Source: Phycisphaerales bacterium (GTDB lineage Bacteria; Planctomycetota; Phycisphaerae; Phycisphaerales; UBA1924). From it: DNA of 56,123 bases. Both the position numbers and the translations under genes were made by a program. Positions within the stretch are counted from its first letter, which is position 1. Every line of letters begins with the position of its first letter. The DNA lies in the NCBI GenBank assembly GCA_019750095.1, contig JAIEOW010000054.1, positions 1 through 56,123 of the forward strand. The letters run 5' to 3'. The notes under the pieces were generated by a model that was not told where the DNA came from, did not search any database, and saw nothing but the letters and a program-made list of their open reading frames with translations. This document shows positions 31,885 to 46,528 of this stretch, in pieces.

Positions 31885-33621
31885 ATGCGAATCGCACTTG
31901 CCCAACTGAATCCCATCGTCGGCGACCTTGCCGGGAACGCCGCATTGATCGCCCAGGCGGCGGAACGCGCCAGGGCGGCCGGTGCGGATGTGCTCGTCGC
32001 GCCGGAGCTGGCGCTGTGCGGGTATCCGCCGAAGGACTTGCTGCTGTCTGAGGGGTTTGTCGGCGAGTGCGCTCGGCATGCCCGCGAGCTGGGGCAACGC
32101 CACTCTTCAAAGCTCACGCTCGTGTTCGGGTGTCCGCTGCCGGTCGATCCGGGGGATTTGTCCAAGCAGGGTTCGGCGATCGCGAACGCGCTCTTGGCCT
32201 ATCGCGATGGGCAATTGATCGCGTCGTATGACAAGCGGCTGCTGCCGACGTATGACGTCTTTGATGAGGATCGCTACTTTGTTGATGGCGACAAGCCGGT
32301 GGTGATCGATGTGCCCACGTCTTCGGGCAAAGCGTGGCGCGTGGGGCTGTCGATCTGTGAAGATCTCTGGCGGGGGCAGGATGTCGGGTTTGCCCATCGG
32401 TATGCGAGCAAGCCCGATCCGGTCGCCGAACTGTGCGCCAGGCAGCCCGACGGAGGCGCGGGGGCGCAGCTCATCATCAATCCCTCGGCGAGCCCGTTTG
32501 TGCTCGGCAAAACGCAGCGGCATCGCGACCTGCTCCGTCGGCATGCGACCCAGCGCGGGGTGTTTGTCGCGGCGGTGAATCAGCTTGGCGGCAATGACGA
32601 CCTGATCTTTGATGGACACTCGTGCGTGTTTGATCCACGCGGATCGCTCATCGCCGCGGGGCCGCAGTTTCAGGATCATCTGCTCGTTGCCGACCTTGAG
32701 AAACCCGCGATCACAGGCAGCACGTCGCTGCCGGAGAACGCCGAACTTCTGTATCAGGCTCTGGTGCTGGGCATTCGGGACTATTGCCGGAAGACGGGGT
32801 TCTCTTCGGTGGTGCTCGGGCTCAGCGGCGGGATCGATTCGGCGGTGACGTGCGTGCTCGCGGCGGAGGCGATTGGGGCCTCCAACGTGCTGGGCGTGAG
32901 TTTGCCCAGCCGGTACAGCTCGCAGGGCTCGCGCGATGATGCCGCGGAGCTTGCCCGTCGGCTGGGCGTCCGGATGATCACCGTGCCGATCGAGGGGCCG
33001 TTCTCGGCGATGCTCGAGGCGCTTGCGCCGAGCTTTGCCGATCGACCCAGCGATGTGACGGAAGAGAATCTGCAATCGCGGTGTCGCGGGACGCTGCTGA
33101 TGGCGATCTCGAACAAGTTCGGGCATTTGCTGCTGACGACCGGGAACAAGAGCGAGATGGCCGTGGGCTACGCCACGCTCTATGGCGACATGAACGGCGG
33201 GCTGGCGGTGTTGTCGGATGTCTCCAAGCACTGGGTGTACGAGCTGGCACGATGGATGAACGCCCATCCGAAAAAGCTCAGCATTTCCGGCTCAGCCGAG
33301 CCGCCCATACCTGAGTCAAGCATCACCAAGCCACCTTCAGCGGAACTTCGACCAAACCAGACCGATCAGGACTCGCTGCCCCCCTATCCCGTGCTCGACG
33401 AGATTTTGATTCGGTACGTGGAGAGACATCAGCATCCGCGCACAATCGTCCAGGAAACGGGTTTCGATGCCAAGGTTGTTGCACGCGTGGCGCGGCTGAT
33501 CGATATGAGCGAGTTCAAACGCAAGCAGGCCGCCGTGGGTCTGAAGGTCACGGGCGTGGCGTTTGGTGCGGGGCGTCGATTCCCGATCGCGCAGGGGTAT
33601 CGACCCGATCGCACGGTGTAA
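31885..33621 (+). CDS. nadE: Glutamine-dependent NAD+ synthetase
   Basis: 578 residues. Makes NAD from deamido-NAD, ATP and glutamine-derived ammonia. N-terminal nitrilase-type glutaminase with the Glu-Lys-Cys triad: Glu in APELALCGYPPKDLL, Lys in YDKRLLPTYDVFDE and Cys158 in LSICEDLW. The C-terminal synthetase has the PP-loop LGLSGGIDSAVT, TTGNKSEMAVGYATLYGD and an ending FKRKQAAVGLKVTG, RRFPIAQGYR. Length fits the two-domain type. Start at 31885 (MRIALAQLN); an in-frame codon at 31858 adds nine residues. Confidence 0.96.
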   Translation: MRIALAQLNPIVGDLAGNAALIAQAAERARAAGADVLVAPELALCGYPPKDLLLSEGFVGECARHARELGQRHSSKLTLVFGCPLPVDPGDLSKQGSAIANALLAYRDGQLIASYDKRLLPTYDVFDEDRYFVDGDKPVVIDVPTSSGKAWRVGLSICEDLWRGQDVGFAHRYASKPDPVAELCARQPDGGAGAQLIINPSASPFVLGKTQRHRDLLRRHATQRGVFVAAVNQLGGNDDLIFDGHSCVFDPRGSLIAAGPQFQDHLLVADLEKPAITGSTSLPENAELLYQALVLGIRDYCRKTGFSSVVLGLSGGIDSAVTCVLAAEAIGASNVLGVSLPSRYSSQGSRDDAAELARRLGVRMITVPIEGPFSAMLEALAPSFADRPSDVTEENLQSRCRGTLLMAISNKFGHLLLTTGNKSEMAVGYATLYGDMNGGLAVLSDVSKHWVYELARWMNAHPKKLSISGSAEPPIPESSITKPPSAELRPNQTDQDSLPPYPVLDEILIRYVERHQHPRTIVQETGFDAKVVARVARLIDMSEFKRKQAAVGLKVTGVAFGAGRRFPIAQGYRPDRTV

Positions 33622-33688
33622 GTGGCCACCCCAAACCGGGCATCAAGCCGATCGATTGGCGTTTGCTGGCAAAACATGGGCGTTTTTC

Positions 33689-33717
33689 TTGGTCTAATTC
33701 GGACCGCGCGGTAGGCT
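33689..33717 (+). promoter_or_regulatory. Possible promoter for the DUF1800/DUF1501 pair
   Basis: TTGGTC (33689-33694), 17 nt, TAGGCT (33712-33717), about 85 nt before the ATG at 33803. Two modest hexamers at ideal spacing. Confidence 0.3.
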
Positions 33718-33802
33718 GACTCTGCGACGTTCAGCCCGGGCAGATTTCTGAAAACGTTCTGGACCGGGCAACAACCCCGACGACTCCCGAGGAGCGACGG
33801 CC

Positions 33803-35275
33803 ATGTCTCAGCTCGCCACGCAGTTTGCTCTTTCTCCCAAGGCCGCGTTCAGCATTCCACCGGACCAGCCGGCGGTGACGCCCACACCGAAGTTCTTCGG
33901 CACGCGTGCACAGGCGCGGAAGATCATCGATCGGCTGACCTTTGGCTTCACGAGCTATGAGCTTTCGCTGCTGATGCAGCATGGCATCGACGGATATCTG
34001 CGATATCACCTGTATCCGGAGCAGATCGCGGACACGCAGCTTGATGCGTTTCTGGTGGCGAACTATCCGACGCTGACGATGACGCCGCAGAACCTCAGTC
34101 TGCAGACGTCGAGCTCGGACGTCTCAAACCAGCTCATCCGCGCGCGGCTGATGCGGGCGATCTTCTCGCGTCGGCAGCTCTTTGAGCGCGTGGTGGAGAT
34201 GTGGACGGATCACTTCAACATCTGGATCCGCGACGAGATCGTGAACTTTCTGAAGACCGCTGACGACCGGACGGTGATCCGGGCAAACGCGCTGGGCACG
34301 TTCAGCAATCTGCTCTCGGCGAGCGCGCACAGTCCGGCGATGCTGATCTATCTGAACAACGACACCAACAAGGTTGGTCGGCCAAACGAGAACTATGCCC
34401 GCGAGCTGATGGAACTGCACACGCTGGGCGTGGACGGCGGGTACACCCAGGCCGATGTGCAGCAGGTCGCCAAGTGCTTCACCGGATGGACGTACTTCGG
34501 ATCAAGCTCGGGCGCGACGGCGTACACGTTCCAGTTCAAATCGACCGATCACGACGCCACGCAGAAGACGGTGCTCGGAAACATCATTCCCGCACGGGCG
34601 GGTGCCTCGGGTCAGCAGGACGGCGAAGACGTGCTGAACATCTTGGCGAATCACCCGTCGACGCGCCAGTACATCGCCCGCAAGATCGTTCGGCACTTCT
34701 GGGGTCACTCGCCGTCACAGGCGCTGGTCGATAGCACGGCGAACATCCACGCATCGACCGGGGGCAATCTCCGCGCGATGGTTGAGTATGTCCTGCGACA
34801 GACGATCGCCGGACCGACGCCACCGAAGTTCAAGAGGCCGATGCATCTTTTGGTCTCGTTGCTGCGAGCGACCAACGCGCGCGTGACCGCGCCGAACAAC
34901 GTGCAGACGCCGCTGACCGAGGCGGGGCACCTGCCGTTTGACTGGTCGCCGCCGGATGGATATCCGGACACGCTGGAGGCCTGGACGGGGCTGCTGCTGG
35001 CACGCTGGAACTTTGGTGCCCGGCTGATGAACAATGACTGGTTCAACAGCACCACGCAGCTCGGCATCACGGTGGATACCGCCCCGCTCATCGGCACGGC
35101 GGTGACCGCTCCCGCCGTGACGCAGAAGATCAACGACGCGATGTTCAACGGCACACTCGGGAGCACCGAGCGGACGCAGCTGGAGAACTATCTGCTGCCG
35201 AACAACCCGAGCTCGACCAAGGTGCGTGAGGCGATCGGCCTTGCGGGCGGTCTGCCGTCGTTCCAGTGGTACTGA
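33803..35275 (+). CDS. DUF1800 family protein
   Basis: 490 residues. Strong DUF1800 landmarks: 'ARKIIDRLTFGFTSYEL', 'VVEMWTDHFNIWI', PNENYARELMELHTLGVDGG, FTGWTYFG and 'ILANHPSTRQYIARKIVRHFWG'. The biochemical function of the family is unknown; members pair with DUF1501 proteins, as here (65 bp downstream). GAGGAG lies before the ATG. There is no obvious N-terminal signal peptide, although the partner has a Tat signal, so the two could be exported together. Confidence 0.93.
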   Translation: MSQLATQFALSPKAAFSIPPDQPAVTPTPKFFGTRAQARKIIDRLTFGFTSYELSLLMQHGIDGYLRYHLYPEQIADTQLDAFLVANYPTLTMTPQNLSLQTSSSDVSNQLIRARLMRAIFSRRQLFERVVEMWTDHFNIWIRDEIVNFLKTADDRTVIRANALGTFSNLLSASAHSPAMLIYLNNDTNKVGRPNENYARELMELHTLGVDGGYTQADVQQVAKCFTGWTYFGSSSGATAYTFQFKSTDHDATQKTVLGNIIPARAGASGQQDGEDVLNILANHPSTRQYIARKIVRHFWGHSPSQALVDSTANIHASTGGNLRAMVEYVLRQTIAGPTPPKFKRPMHLLVSLLRATNARVTAPNNVQTPLTEAGHLPFDWSPPDGYPDTLEAWTGLLLARWNFGARLMNNDWFNSTTQLGITVDTAPLIGTAVTAPAVTQKINDAMFNGTLGSTERTQLENYLLPNNPSSTKVREAIGLAGGLPSFQWY

Positions 35276-35340
35276 GCCATTCTGATTGAGGATTCAAGAG
35301 GTTCAGGCGATCCGCACGCTCTGATCACAGCGAGGTTTCC

Positions 35341-36642
35341 ATGTCTGAGCACACCCAGGATGGCCATGCCTGCCGCGAGTACAACCAGCTCTCACGCCGA
35401 CAGTTCATCAGTTGGTCCGGTGTGGCGGCGGCTGGCGCGCTGACGGCTCCGGCGTGGATGCCGCGGGTCTCGTTTGCGCGAGACTTCTCGAATCGCGACG
35501 TGATCGTGTCGGTGTATCTGCGCGGCGGGGCCGACGGGCTGACGCTCTGCGTGCCCTACAACGATCCGGCGTATTACACGGCCCGGCCGACGATCAATAT
35601 TGCACCCGCACCGGTGGTCGGTGGCGCGGTGAATCTCGACGGCACCTTCGGCCTGCCGCCGGCGATGGCGTCGCTGCTGCCGATGTATGCCAACGGGCAC
35701 ATGTGCGTGGTGCACGCAACGGGGTCGATGGACCCGACGCGGTCGCACTTTGACGCGCAGCGATTCATGGAAGTCGGCAAACCCGCCGACCCGACGATCT
35801 TCACCGGATGGCTTGGTCGGCATATCGCGAGCGTGGCCCCCGCAGACCCGACGGCACCAGTGCGGGCGATCGGGATCGCGTATCAGCTTCAGCAACAGCT
35901 TGTCGGCGCGGATCGCAGCGTGCCGGTGCCGGACATGACGAGTTACATTCTGCGAGGATCATCGACGACCCGCGCGGCTCGTCAATCGTGGTTGGACTCA
36001 ACGTACGACCTGACATCGGTGAACCCCGTTCGTGCCGCTGCGGACAACACCATCGCGACGATTACCAAGCTGGCACAGGTGAACGCGGGCGCGTACACGC
36101 CACTGGGGACGTATCCGTATCCGCCAATCTCGGGCACGGGTGCGAGCTCGTTCAGCAAGGCGATGAAGCAGACGGCCGCGCTGATCGCGGCAGATGTCGG
36201 GGTGGAAGCCGTGGCGATTGACAAGGGCGGTTGGGACACGCACTCGGCGCAGGGATCGACCACGGGCACGATGGCGAGCAACATGATGGACCTCGCCGAG
36301 ACGCTCCGGGCGTTCTATGAAGACGTGATCGTGGCGCGGAACAAGAACGTGACAATCGTGATCATGTCCGAGTTCGGCAGGCGCGTCGCCGAGAACGGCT
36401 CGCGCGGCACCGACCACGGGCACGGCAACGTTATGTTCCTCGTTGGCAAGAAGATCGTCGGCGGACAGGTGAAGACGATCTGGCCGGGGCTCTCGAATCT
36501 GTATCAGAACCTGGACTTGCAGGTCACGATCGATTTCCGCGACATTCTGGCCGAGATCGTGTCGAAGCGGCTGGAGAATCAGGCGCTGGCGACGGTCTTC
36601 CCCGGCTTTACGCCGACGTTCCGGAACATCGCGATGGTGTAG
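35341..36642 (+). CDS. DUF1501 family secreted protein with Tat signal
   Basis: 433 residues. A twin-arginine signal (LSRRQFISWSGVAAAGALTAP) directs a folded protein outward. The body is DUF1501, a sulfatase/alkaline-phosphatase-like fold: VSVYLRGGADGLTLCVPYND, YARPTI-like TARPTINIAP, SHFDAQRFMEVG, DKGGWDTHSAQ, IVIMSEFGRRVAENGSRGTD and HGHGNVMFLVG. The Asp/His positions kept in these motifs are the family's likely metal or active-site residues. Companion of the DUF1800 gene; role unknown. Confidence 0.94.
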   Translation: MSEHTQDGHACREYNQLSRRQFISWSGVAAAGALTAPAWMPRVSFARDFSNRDVIVSVYLRGGADGLTLCVPYNDPAYYTARPTINIAPAPVVGGAVNLDGTFGLPPAMASLLPMYANGHMCVVHATGSMDPTRSHFDAQRFMEVGKPADPTIFTGWLGRHIASVAPADPTAPVRAIGIAYQLQQQLVGADRSVPVPDMTSYILRGSSTTRAARQSWLDSTYDLTSVNPVRAAADNTIATITKLAQVNAGAYTPLGTYPYPPISGTGASSFSKAMKQTAALIAADVGVEAVAIDKGGWDTHSAQGSTTGTMASNMMDLAETLRAFYEDVIVARNKNVTIVIMSEFGRRVAENGSRGTDHGHGNVMFLVGKKIVGGQVKTIWPGLSNLYQNLDLQVTIDFRDILAEIVSKRLENQALATVFPGFTPTFRNIAMV

Positions 36643-36950
36643 TCGCGTTGACGGGGCGGGGGGCGGCGGTAAGAGTGTCGGCGAAGCGGGCGGCACAGTT
36701 CGCCTTCGAGCTCCACAACTCCACGTGTGTCGCCCGCTTCGCGGGCTCTGTGGGTATGGAATCGGTCTCGCCGGGGCTGGCGCCCCGGCCTGCGGTGCTT
36801 GCGCCCGCTCTGCGGGCTTTCGATCAGGCGATGTCGCAATGCGCCATCAGCCACATTGATACATACACTAATACCGATTGATTGGATTGATCGCACCTGA
36901 GCGGCGATGCTTGTGCGTGATCACTGGTCCTTTCACGGAGTCTGCCGCCC
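36643..36950. other. Intergenic region before acnA
   Basis: 308 bp. Contains short inverted repeats (CGAAGCGGGCGG near 36680 with CGCCCGCTTCGC near 36730; GCGCCCGCTCTGCGGGC near 36803) and an unusually AT-rich patch at about 36855-36890 (TTGATACATACACTAATACC) that probably holds the acnA promoter. No gene seen. Confidence 0.5.
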
Positions 36951-39767
<2,817 letters not shown>

Positions 39768-39790
39768 TCTCGCGGGGTCGTGCAGCATCC

Positions 39791-39821
39791 AAGGGACGGC
39801 GTGCTCAACGCCGTCCCTTTT
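39791..39821 (+). terminator. Intrinsic terminator of acnA
   Basis: A perfect 12-bp stem (AAGGGACGGCGT / ACGCCGTCCCTT) with loop GCTCA, ending in TTTT. Confidence 0.9.
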
Positions 39822-39866
39822 CATGTTCACGCCGTGCGACCGAGTCGCAGAAGCTGGCCACTCAAG

Positions 39867-40301
39867 ATGAGCACCGAGCAACCCACACTGGTCACCGTCA
39901 GCATCCCTGTCGCCTGGGGCGAGATGGACGCGCTCGGGCACGTCAACAACATCGTGTACTTCCGCTACATGGAGACTGCGCGGGTAGCGTTCATTCGCGC
40001 GCTCGGATGGGAGATCGATCCGCTCGCCAAGGGCGTCGGCGTAATCCTGCACTCGGTACAGTGCCGTTTTCGAGCGCCGTTGAGCTATCCCGACACGCTC
40101 ATGGTGACCGCTCGGCTGGCCGCGATTGAGGACGATCGGTTCACGGTCGAACATGAACTGACCAGCGCCAAGACCGGCGGGCTGGTGGCCACGGGCTCGG
40201 GAATCATCGTGGCCTATGACTATGGGCGTGCGGCGAAGGCGTCGATTCCGGAGCCGTTTCGCTCGCGTTTGATCGCTGCGCTCGGCAATGCTCGCACCTG
40301 A
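39867..40301 (+). CDS. Acyl-CoA thioesterase, 4-hydroxybenzoyl-CoA thioesterase (hot-dog) family
   Basis: 144 residues. Hot-dog fold with the family motif 'WGEMDALGHVNNIVYFRYMETARVAF': the Asp in EMDALGHVNN is the catalytic residue of the YbgC/4HBT type. Hydrolyses an unknown acyl-CoA. The start at 39867 avoids the terminator that lies in the longer in-frame reading. It precedes recQ by 28 bp on the same strand. Confidence 0.88.
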   Translation: MSTEQPTLVTVSIPVAWGEMDALGHVNNIVYFRYMETARVAFIRALGWEIDPLAKGVGVILHSVQCRFRAPLSYPDTLMVTARLAAIEDDRFTVEHELTSAKTGGLVATGSGIIVAYDYGRAAKASIPEPFRSRLIAALGNART

Positions 40302-40329
40302 TCCGGCCTGCTCGTATCCTCATCGTTCA

Positions 40330-42713
<2,384 letters not shown>

Positions 42714-42717
<4 letters not shown>

Positions 42718-43190
42718 CCCTCCAGGAAGTCCAACTCGCCTTTCAGGCCCTCTCATCGCTCGCCATCGCAGGCGGTCTGATCTACACCGCCCTGCAGTTC
42801 AAGAAGCAGCGGGAAGCGCAGCACTTTGCCAACTTTGCCAAGCTCGTAGAGGCGCAGATGCACCTCCGTGAGATGCGCGTGAGCGATCCTTCGCTGGCCA
42901 ACGTCTATCGCCACGACGTCGAGTTTGCCCGGAATCCCGAACAGATTCGTGAATACTTCTTCAACCTCATGCAGCTCTCGGTCTTCGAGATCGTCTGGTT
43001 CGGTTACACCCACGGCCAGGTGCCGGAGGACTACTTCCGCTCCTGGGAACGGCGCATGCGCGACATCGCCTCAGAGGAGTCCTTCCGATTCATGTGGTCG
43101 ACGCCCAGCATGAAGATCATGCACGATGATTTTCAGTCCTATATGACGACCTTGATGAACTCGGTCGAGCCAAAGACGTCCAAGTCCTGA
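42714..43190 (+). CDS. Small membrane-anchored hypothetical protein
   Basis: 158 residues. One N-terminal membrane segment (FQALSSLAIAGGLIYTALQF) followed by a basic stop-transfer (KKQREAQ) and a helical cytoplasmic domain rich in aromatic residues (YFFNLMQLSVFEIVWFGYTH, YFRSWERRMRDIASEESFRF). This resembles the common 'membrane helix plus DUF4760/6082-like' bacterial proteins. Function unknown. Translationally coupled to recQ through a 4-bp overlap. Confidence 0.72.
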
Positions 43191-43253
43191 GCGTTTGACC
43201 GCGCCGGCCGTGGCCGGCGGCTTTGATCTCAATCCTGCAAGCAACACACTCTG

Positions 43254-43919
43254 ATGTCCATGCTCAACAATCGTGCCGCGATCATCTTCGACTTCGATGG
43301 CGTGCTCGTGAACTCAGAACCCCTTCACGAGTGGGCGATCCGCACATCGATCTCGCACCTCGGGTGGACGTTCACCCGCGAGGACTTCTATCGCCACATC
43401 GTGGGTCGGGGCGATCACAACGCGTATCGCCGCATTGCGGAGTGGAATCGCTCGCAGATCAGCGATGAACAGATCCACGTGCTGCTAAAGGCCAAGTGGG
43501 ACCTCATGGCCCGTGGCATCGCCGAGCGCCGCTTTGAAGAGCAGCCGGGCGCGGCCGAGGTTGTGCGCAAGGCCCACGACCTTGGTCCCATCGCCGTGTG
43601 CTCCGGGTCCGTCCGGGCAACCGTTGATCCCCTGCTTCGCACTCTGAATCTGCGGGACTATCTCTCCACGCTGGTGTGCGGCGACGATGTTCCCAACATG
43701 AAGCCCGCGCCCGATGGCTATCTGCTCGCCGCCCGACAACTCGCGGTCGATCCAACGCAATGCCTTGCGATCGAAGACACCCCGACGGGGATCAAGTCGG
43801 CTAAGGCCGCGGGCATGTTCGTCATCGGCGTGGCGCACACGGTACCACGCGACATGTTGCACGAGGCCGACGCTGTGCTGGAATCGATTGCTGAACTGCT
43901 CAATCCGTCCGACTACTGA
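43254..43919 (+). CDS. HAD-superfamily hydrolase, beta-phosphoglucomutase-like
   Basis: 221 residues. HAD motif I IIFDFDGVLVNSEPLH (two catalytic Asp), motif II AVCSGSVRATVDP (Ser), motif III Lys in MKPAPDGYLLAARQL, and motif IV IEDTPTGIKSAKAAG. The cap between motif I and II is of the helical type of phosphoglucomutases and sugar phosphatases. Substrate not assignable. Its 3' end overlaps by 7 bp the end of the facing anti-sigma gene. Confidence 0.92.
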   Translation: MSMLNNRAAIIFDFDGVLVNSEPLHEWAIRTSISHLGWTFTREDFYRHIVGRGDHNAYRRIAEWNRSQISDEQIHVLLKAKWDLMARGIAERRFEEQPGAAEVVRKAHDLGPIAVCSGSVRATVDPLLRTLNLRDYLSTLVCGDDVPNMKPAPDGYLLAARQLAVDPTQCLAIEDTPTGIKSAKAAGMFVIGVAHTVPRDMLHEADAVLESIAELLNPSDY

Positions 43920-44707
43920 GCGGCGAGTGCGTCGAGGATCATCGGCTTTTCCCACGGCGTCACTTCATACACCACCAGCGACCCGACCACGCGCCGGAAG
44001 ATGCGCAGCCCGCTGCCCTCGGGCACGCTCAGCGTGCGATCCTGCGACACACGATCGATGAGCACCGCGACGCCGCGGCCATCGACGCGAGCAAGCATCA
44101 CCACGGTCTTCTCGCCGACAATCCGACCGTCATACCCGTCGCCATACGACCACCCCACCAGTTCTACCCCGGGACGCGCGGTGATCGACAGCGGCTGGCC
44201 CATGCGCGTCTGTACATACTTCGCAAACGCGGGCCCCTCGGTGCACACTTCCTCCGGCGTCCAACTGGCCCGATCCAGAGCCAAATAGATCTCCTGCGGC
44301 CCGACGAGCTTGTCGCCGGGTGAGGTCAGGTGCACATAGGTTGCCCAAACTCCAGCGCACCCAAGCACGAGCACCGCCGCGATCGCGAGGCGTCGCATTC
44401 GCAACAAGCCGCCGGATCGCATTGCCCGCTGAATCGCTTGATCGCCCGAGAGCTTCAGTGCGGGCACGGCATCGCGTGCCGCCGTTGGCGTGACAGATGT
44501 CTCAAGAGTTGCCGCAGCTCCCGCCCTCGGTTCGTATCGATACGTCGAGCGTACTTCACGAACACTCTGCTCATGCAGTTCGACCTGCCGTCGCAACTCG
44601 GCCGAGATTTGAAGCTCACGCTCAAACGCGGCGGTCTCCTCGGGCGAGAGCAGCCCATCAACGTAGGCATCCACGTTCGCCATGGGTTCAAACGGTGCGT
44701 TGCTCAT
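43913..44707 (-). CDS. Putative anti-sigma factor (membrane)
   Basis: 264 residues. The N-terminal segment 'NVDAYVDGLLSPEETAAFERELQ' is like zinc-finger-type anti-sigma factors but lacks the HxxxCxxC ligands. A membrane segment (LAIAAVLVLGCAGVWATYVHL) is followed by an extracytoplasmic domain of about 130 residues (DRASWTPEEVCTEGPAFAKY, 'VVMLARVDGRGVAVLIDRV'). It overlaps the sigma gene by ATGA (44704-44707), the classical sigma/anti-sigma arrangement, and context is the main ground for the call. Confidence 0.75.
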   Translation of the reverse strand: MSNAPFEPMANVDAYVDGLLSPEETAAFERELQISAELRRQVELHEQSVREVRSTYRYEPRAGAAATLETSVTPTAARDAVPALKLSGDQAIQRAMRSGGLLRMRRLAIAAVLVLGCAGVWATYVHLTSPGDKLVGPQEIYLALDRASWTPEEVCTEGPAFAKYVQTRMGQPLSITARPGVELVGWSYGDGYDGRIVGEKTVVMLARVDGRGVAVLIDRVSQDRTLSVPEGSGLRIFRRVVGSLVVYEVTPWEKPMILDALAAQ

Positions 44708-45342
44708 ACCCCACCTCCGGTGCCGCGGGCTTCGAGCACTTTGCGGAGTTGCTGACGCGATCGATGCACGTGGCTCATCGCGGTTCCCTCGGGAATGTCG
44801 AGCGCCTCGGCGATCTGCTTGTAGCTCATGTCCACCACCGTGCGCATGAGCAGGCACGCCCGGGCCACGTCATCCAGCCCGCTCAGGGCATCGGCCACGT
44901 CGCCGCTGGCATGTTCACCGGCGATCGCAAAGCCCACCGAACGCTCGGCGACGCTCTCGCCCATGACACTCGGATCCGTCGCGACCGAGCGAGATCGCAC
45001 CTGGCGCCGACGCTCGTTAAGTGCCGTGAAGCGGACGATCTGGCCCATCCATGCAACGAAGCTGGTGCCCAGGTTGAACTCGTTGAGCTTGCCAAGCGCG
45101 ATCATGGCCGCTTCCTGCACGACATCGTGCGCCTGTTCGCGATCCTGAGTCACTGCCGCGGCGATGCACCAGAGCGCATGCCGCGATTCTTCAAGCCGCG
45201 ACGCGAACGCGTCGGGGGAAAGCCATCCAGGATTCGTCGAGGCCGACGATTCCAACGCGAAACCTCCCGGCCACCGCCCCATCCCCTTCCGCCAGTGCTT
45301 CCAGAACGCCGAGGCCATCAGGACGATCGCGTACTTGCGCAT
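44704..45342 (-). CDS. ECF-type RNA polymerase sigma factor
   Basis: About 212 residues from ATG 45342. Region 2 (FASRLEESRHALWCIAAAVT, DREQAHDVVQEAAMIALGKL, VAWMGQIVRFTALNERRRQV) and region 4 (LDDVARACLLMRTVVDMSYK, QIAEALDIPEGTAMSHVHRS) are clear. Controls envelope or stress genes with the coupled anti-sigma factor. The start is uncertain: 45342 has AGGG about 7 nt upstream; 45318 and 45282 are alternatives. The sequence upstream of 45342 in frame contains a dispersed palindrome and is not coding. Confidence 0.88.
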   Translation of the reverse strand: MRKYAIVLMASAFWKHWRKGMGRWPGGFALESSASTNPGWLSPDAFASRLEESRHALWCIAAAVTQDREQAHDVVQEAAMIALGKLNEFNLGTSFVAWMGQIVRFTALNERRRQVRSRSVATDPSVMGESVAERSVGFAIAGEHASGDVADALSGLDDVARACLLMRTVVDMSYKQIAEALDIPEGTAMSHVHRSRQQLRKVLEARGTGGGV

Positions 45343-45369
45343 GTCCCGACCCTGGCACGGCATTGCGAT

Positions 45370-45396
45370 TCTATCGAGAAATTCCCACAAGTTCCC
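45370..45396 (-). promoter_or_regulatory. Possible ECF-type promoter of the sigma gene
   Basis: GGGAACTT at 45396-45389 (minus strand) resembles ECF -35 elements (GAACTT), followed by GTGGGAATTTCTCGATAGAATC, and lies about 50 nt before the start. This would fit self-regulation. The remainder of 45343-45700 contains palindrome copy 4 (45430-45455) and a hairpin CCGGACA/TGTCCGG near 45572-45593, and no gene. Confidence 0.35.
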
Positions 45397-45429
45397 GGCA
45401 GCCTGATAAAGACCCGGTTTTGCTTCCAG

Positions 45430-45455
45430 TGGCACAGGCGTCCCGCATGTACAGC
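45430..45455. repeat. Dispersed 'GTPVP' palindrome, copy 4 (inverted)
   Basis: GGCACAGGCGTCCCGCATGT is the reverse-orientation relative of the copies at 3641, 4649 and 26574. Confidence 0.55.
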
Positions 45456-45700
45456 TTGATGAATCCATGAGCACTGGGAGGGTGCCCGAGCCACGAGCCT
45501 GAATCTTCCCAATGCGTCTCACGAACAATCTCGCGCGATTCAGAACTCTCACTGCAAGATCGCGCAACGACCGGACATCTACAAGTGTCCGGCGGCGTCG
45601 GGAGCACCCCTCCCCTCGGCCCTGAGAACCCGCGACGCTCCGCCATGTGCGCGGGGCTGACGCCGCCGCTCTTTCCGAACAACCCTTAGGAGTCCGTCCC

Positions 45701-46528
45701 ATGCTTCGTCAAAGCACCGCTGTTCTTGCGCTCATCGCCACCTCCTGCGGCCAAGCCCTCGCCGTCCCCGTTCTCCGCTCGGCGACCGGCCCAGACGCCG
45801 CCAGCATCCTTTCCACCGTCGATCTCTTCCGCGCTGACATCTCCCTCGGCGGATCGAACAACGGCAACGGCGGCTCGTTCGCCATCGGTCGCCGCGAGAT
45901 CAACTGGGACGGCGGAGCAAACTCTAACGTCACCACGCCCCTCGCCGCCAACGGCTTCAACGGCAACCCCGTCCAACGCGGCGCGCTCTACAGCACCCCG
46001 GGCACCGGCTTCATCCAGTCGGCCAGAATCCCGGGCGACGACGCCAATCCCAACCTCCGCTTCGGCGACATCAACGGCACCTATGACAACACCTTCAAGA
46101 CTTTCTCCGCGCAAAAGCTCTTCGCCGCAAACGAGAGCACGATCACCGACGTGCGGTTCTTCATCCCAAACAGCCCGAGCACTCCCGCGACGGTCGGCGG
46201 CTTCGGCGTGGTCTTCACCGATGTCGACCTCGCCAACACTACACGCATCGAGCTTTTCGACCCCGCTGACGCGCTCATCGGTTCCTACGCCGTGCCCGTG
46301 TTTAACAATGGCCTCTCGTTTCTGGGGATCTCCTTCGACGACGCCACACGCATCGGCCGCGTCCGCATCACCGCCGGCAACTGCGCCCTCTCCGCGCTCA
46401 ACACCGACGACGGCACGTGCGATGTCGTCGCCATGGATGACTTCTTCTACTCTGAGCCCCTTCCCACGCCCGGCTCCGCCGCGTGCCTGATGATGGGCGG
46501 CCTGCTCGCCGCTCGTCGGCGCCGCTGA
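45701..46528 (+). CDS. Secreted protein with PEP-CTERM-like sorting tail
   Basis: 275 residues. Signal peptide (MLRQSTAVLALIATSCGQALA), a beta-rich body with Asn/Gly-rich stretches (FAIGRREINWDGG, NTFKTFSAQKLFAANESTIT, GFGVVFTDVDLANT, FLGISFDD), and a C-terminal tail PLPTPGSAACLMMGGLLAARRRR. The proline motif, hydrophobic stretch and arginine end are the form PEP-CTERM tails take in Phycisphaerae. It is probably processed by an exosortase and held at the cell surface. AGGAGT precedes ATG 45701. Divergent from the sigma gene. Confidence 0.82.
   Translation: MLRQSTAVLALIATSCGQALAVPVLRSATGPDAASILSTVDLFRADISLGGSNNGNGGSFAIGRREINWDGGANSNVTTPLAANGFNGNPVQRGALYSTPGTGFIQSARIPGDDANPNLRFGDINGTYDNTFKTFSAQKLFAANESTITDVRFFIPNSPSTPATVGGFGVVFTDVDLANTTRIELFDPADALIGSYAVPVFNNGLSFLGISFDDATRIGRVRITAGNCALSALNTDDGTCDVVAMDDFFYSEPLPTPGSAACLMMGGLLAARRRR

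Noticed and set aside
45343..45702. N-terminal extension of the sigma factor to 332 residues
   Set aside because: It includes a dispersed palindrome and has no sigma-like sequence; region 2 starts well after 45342.
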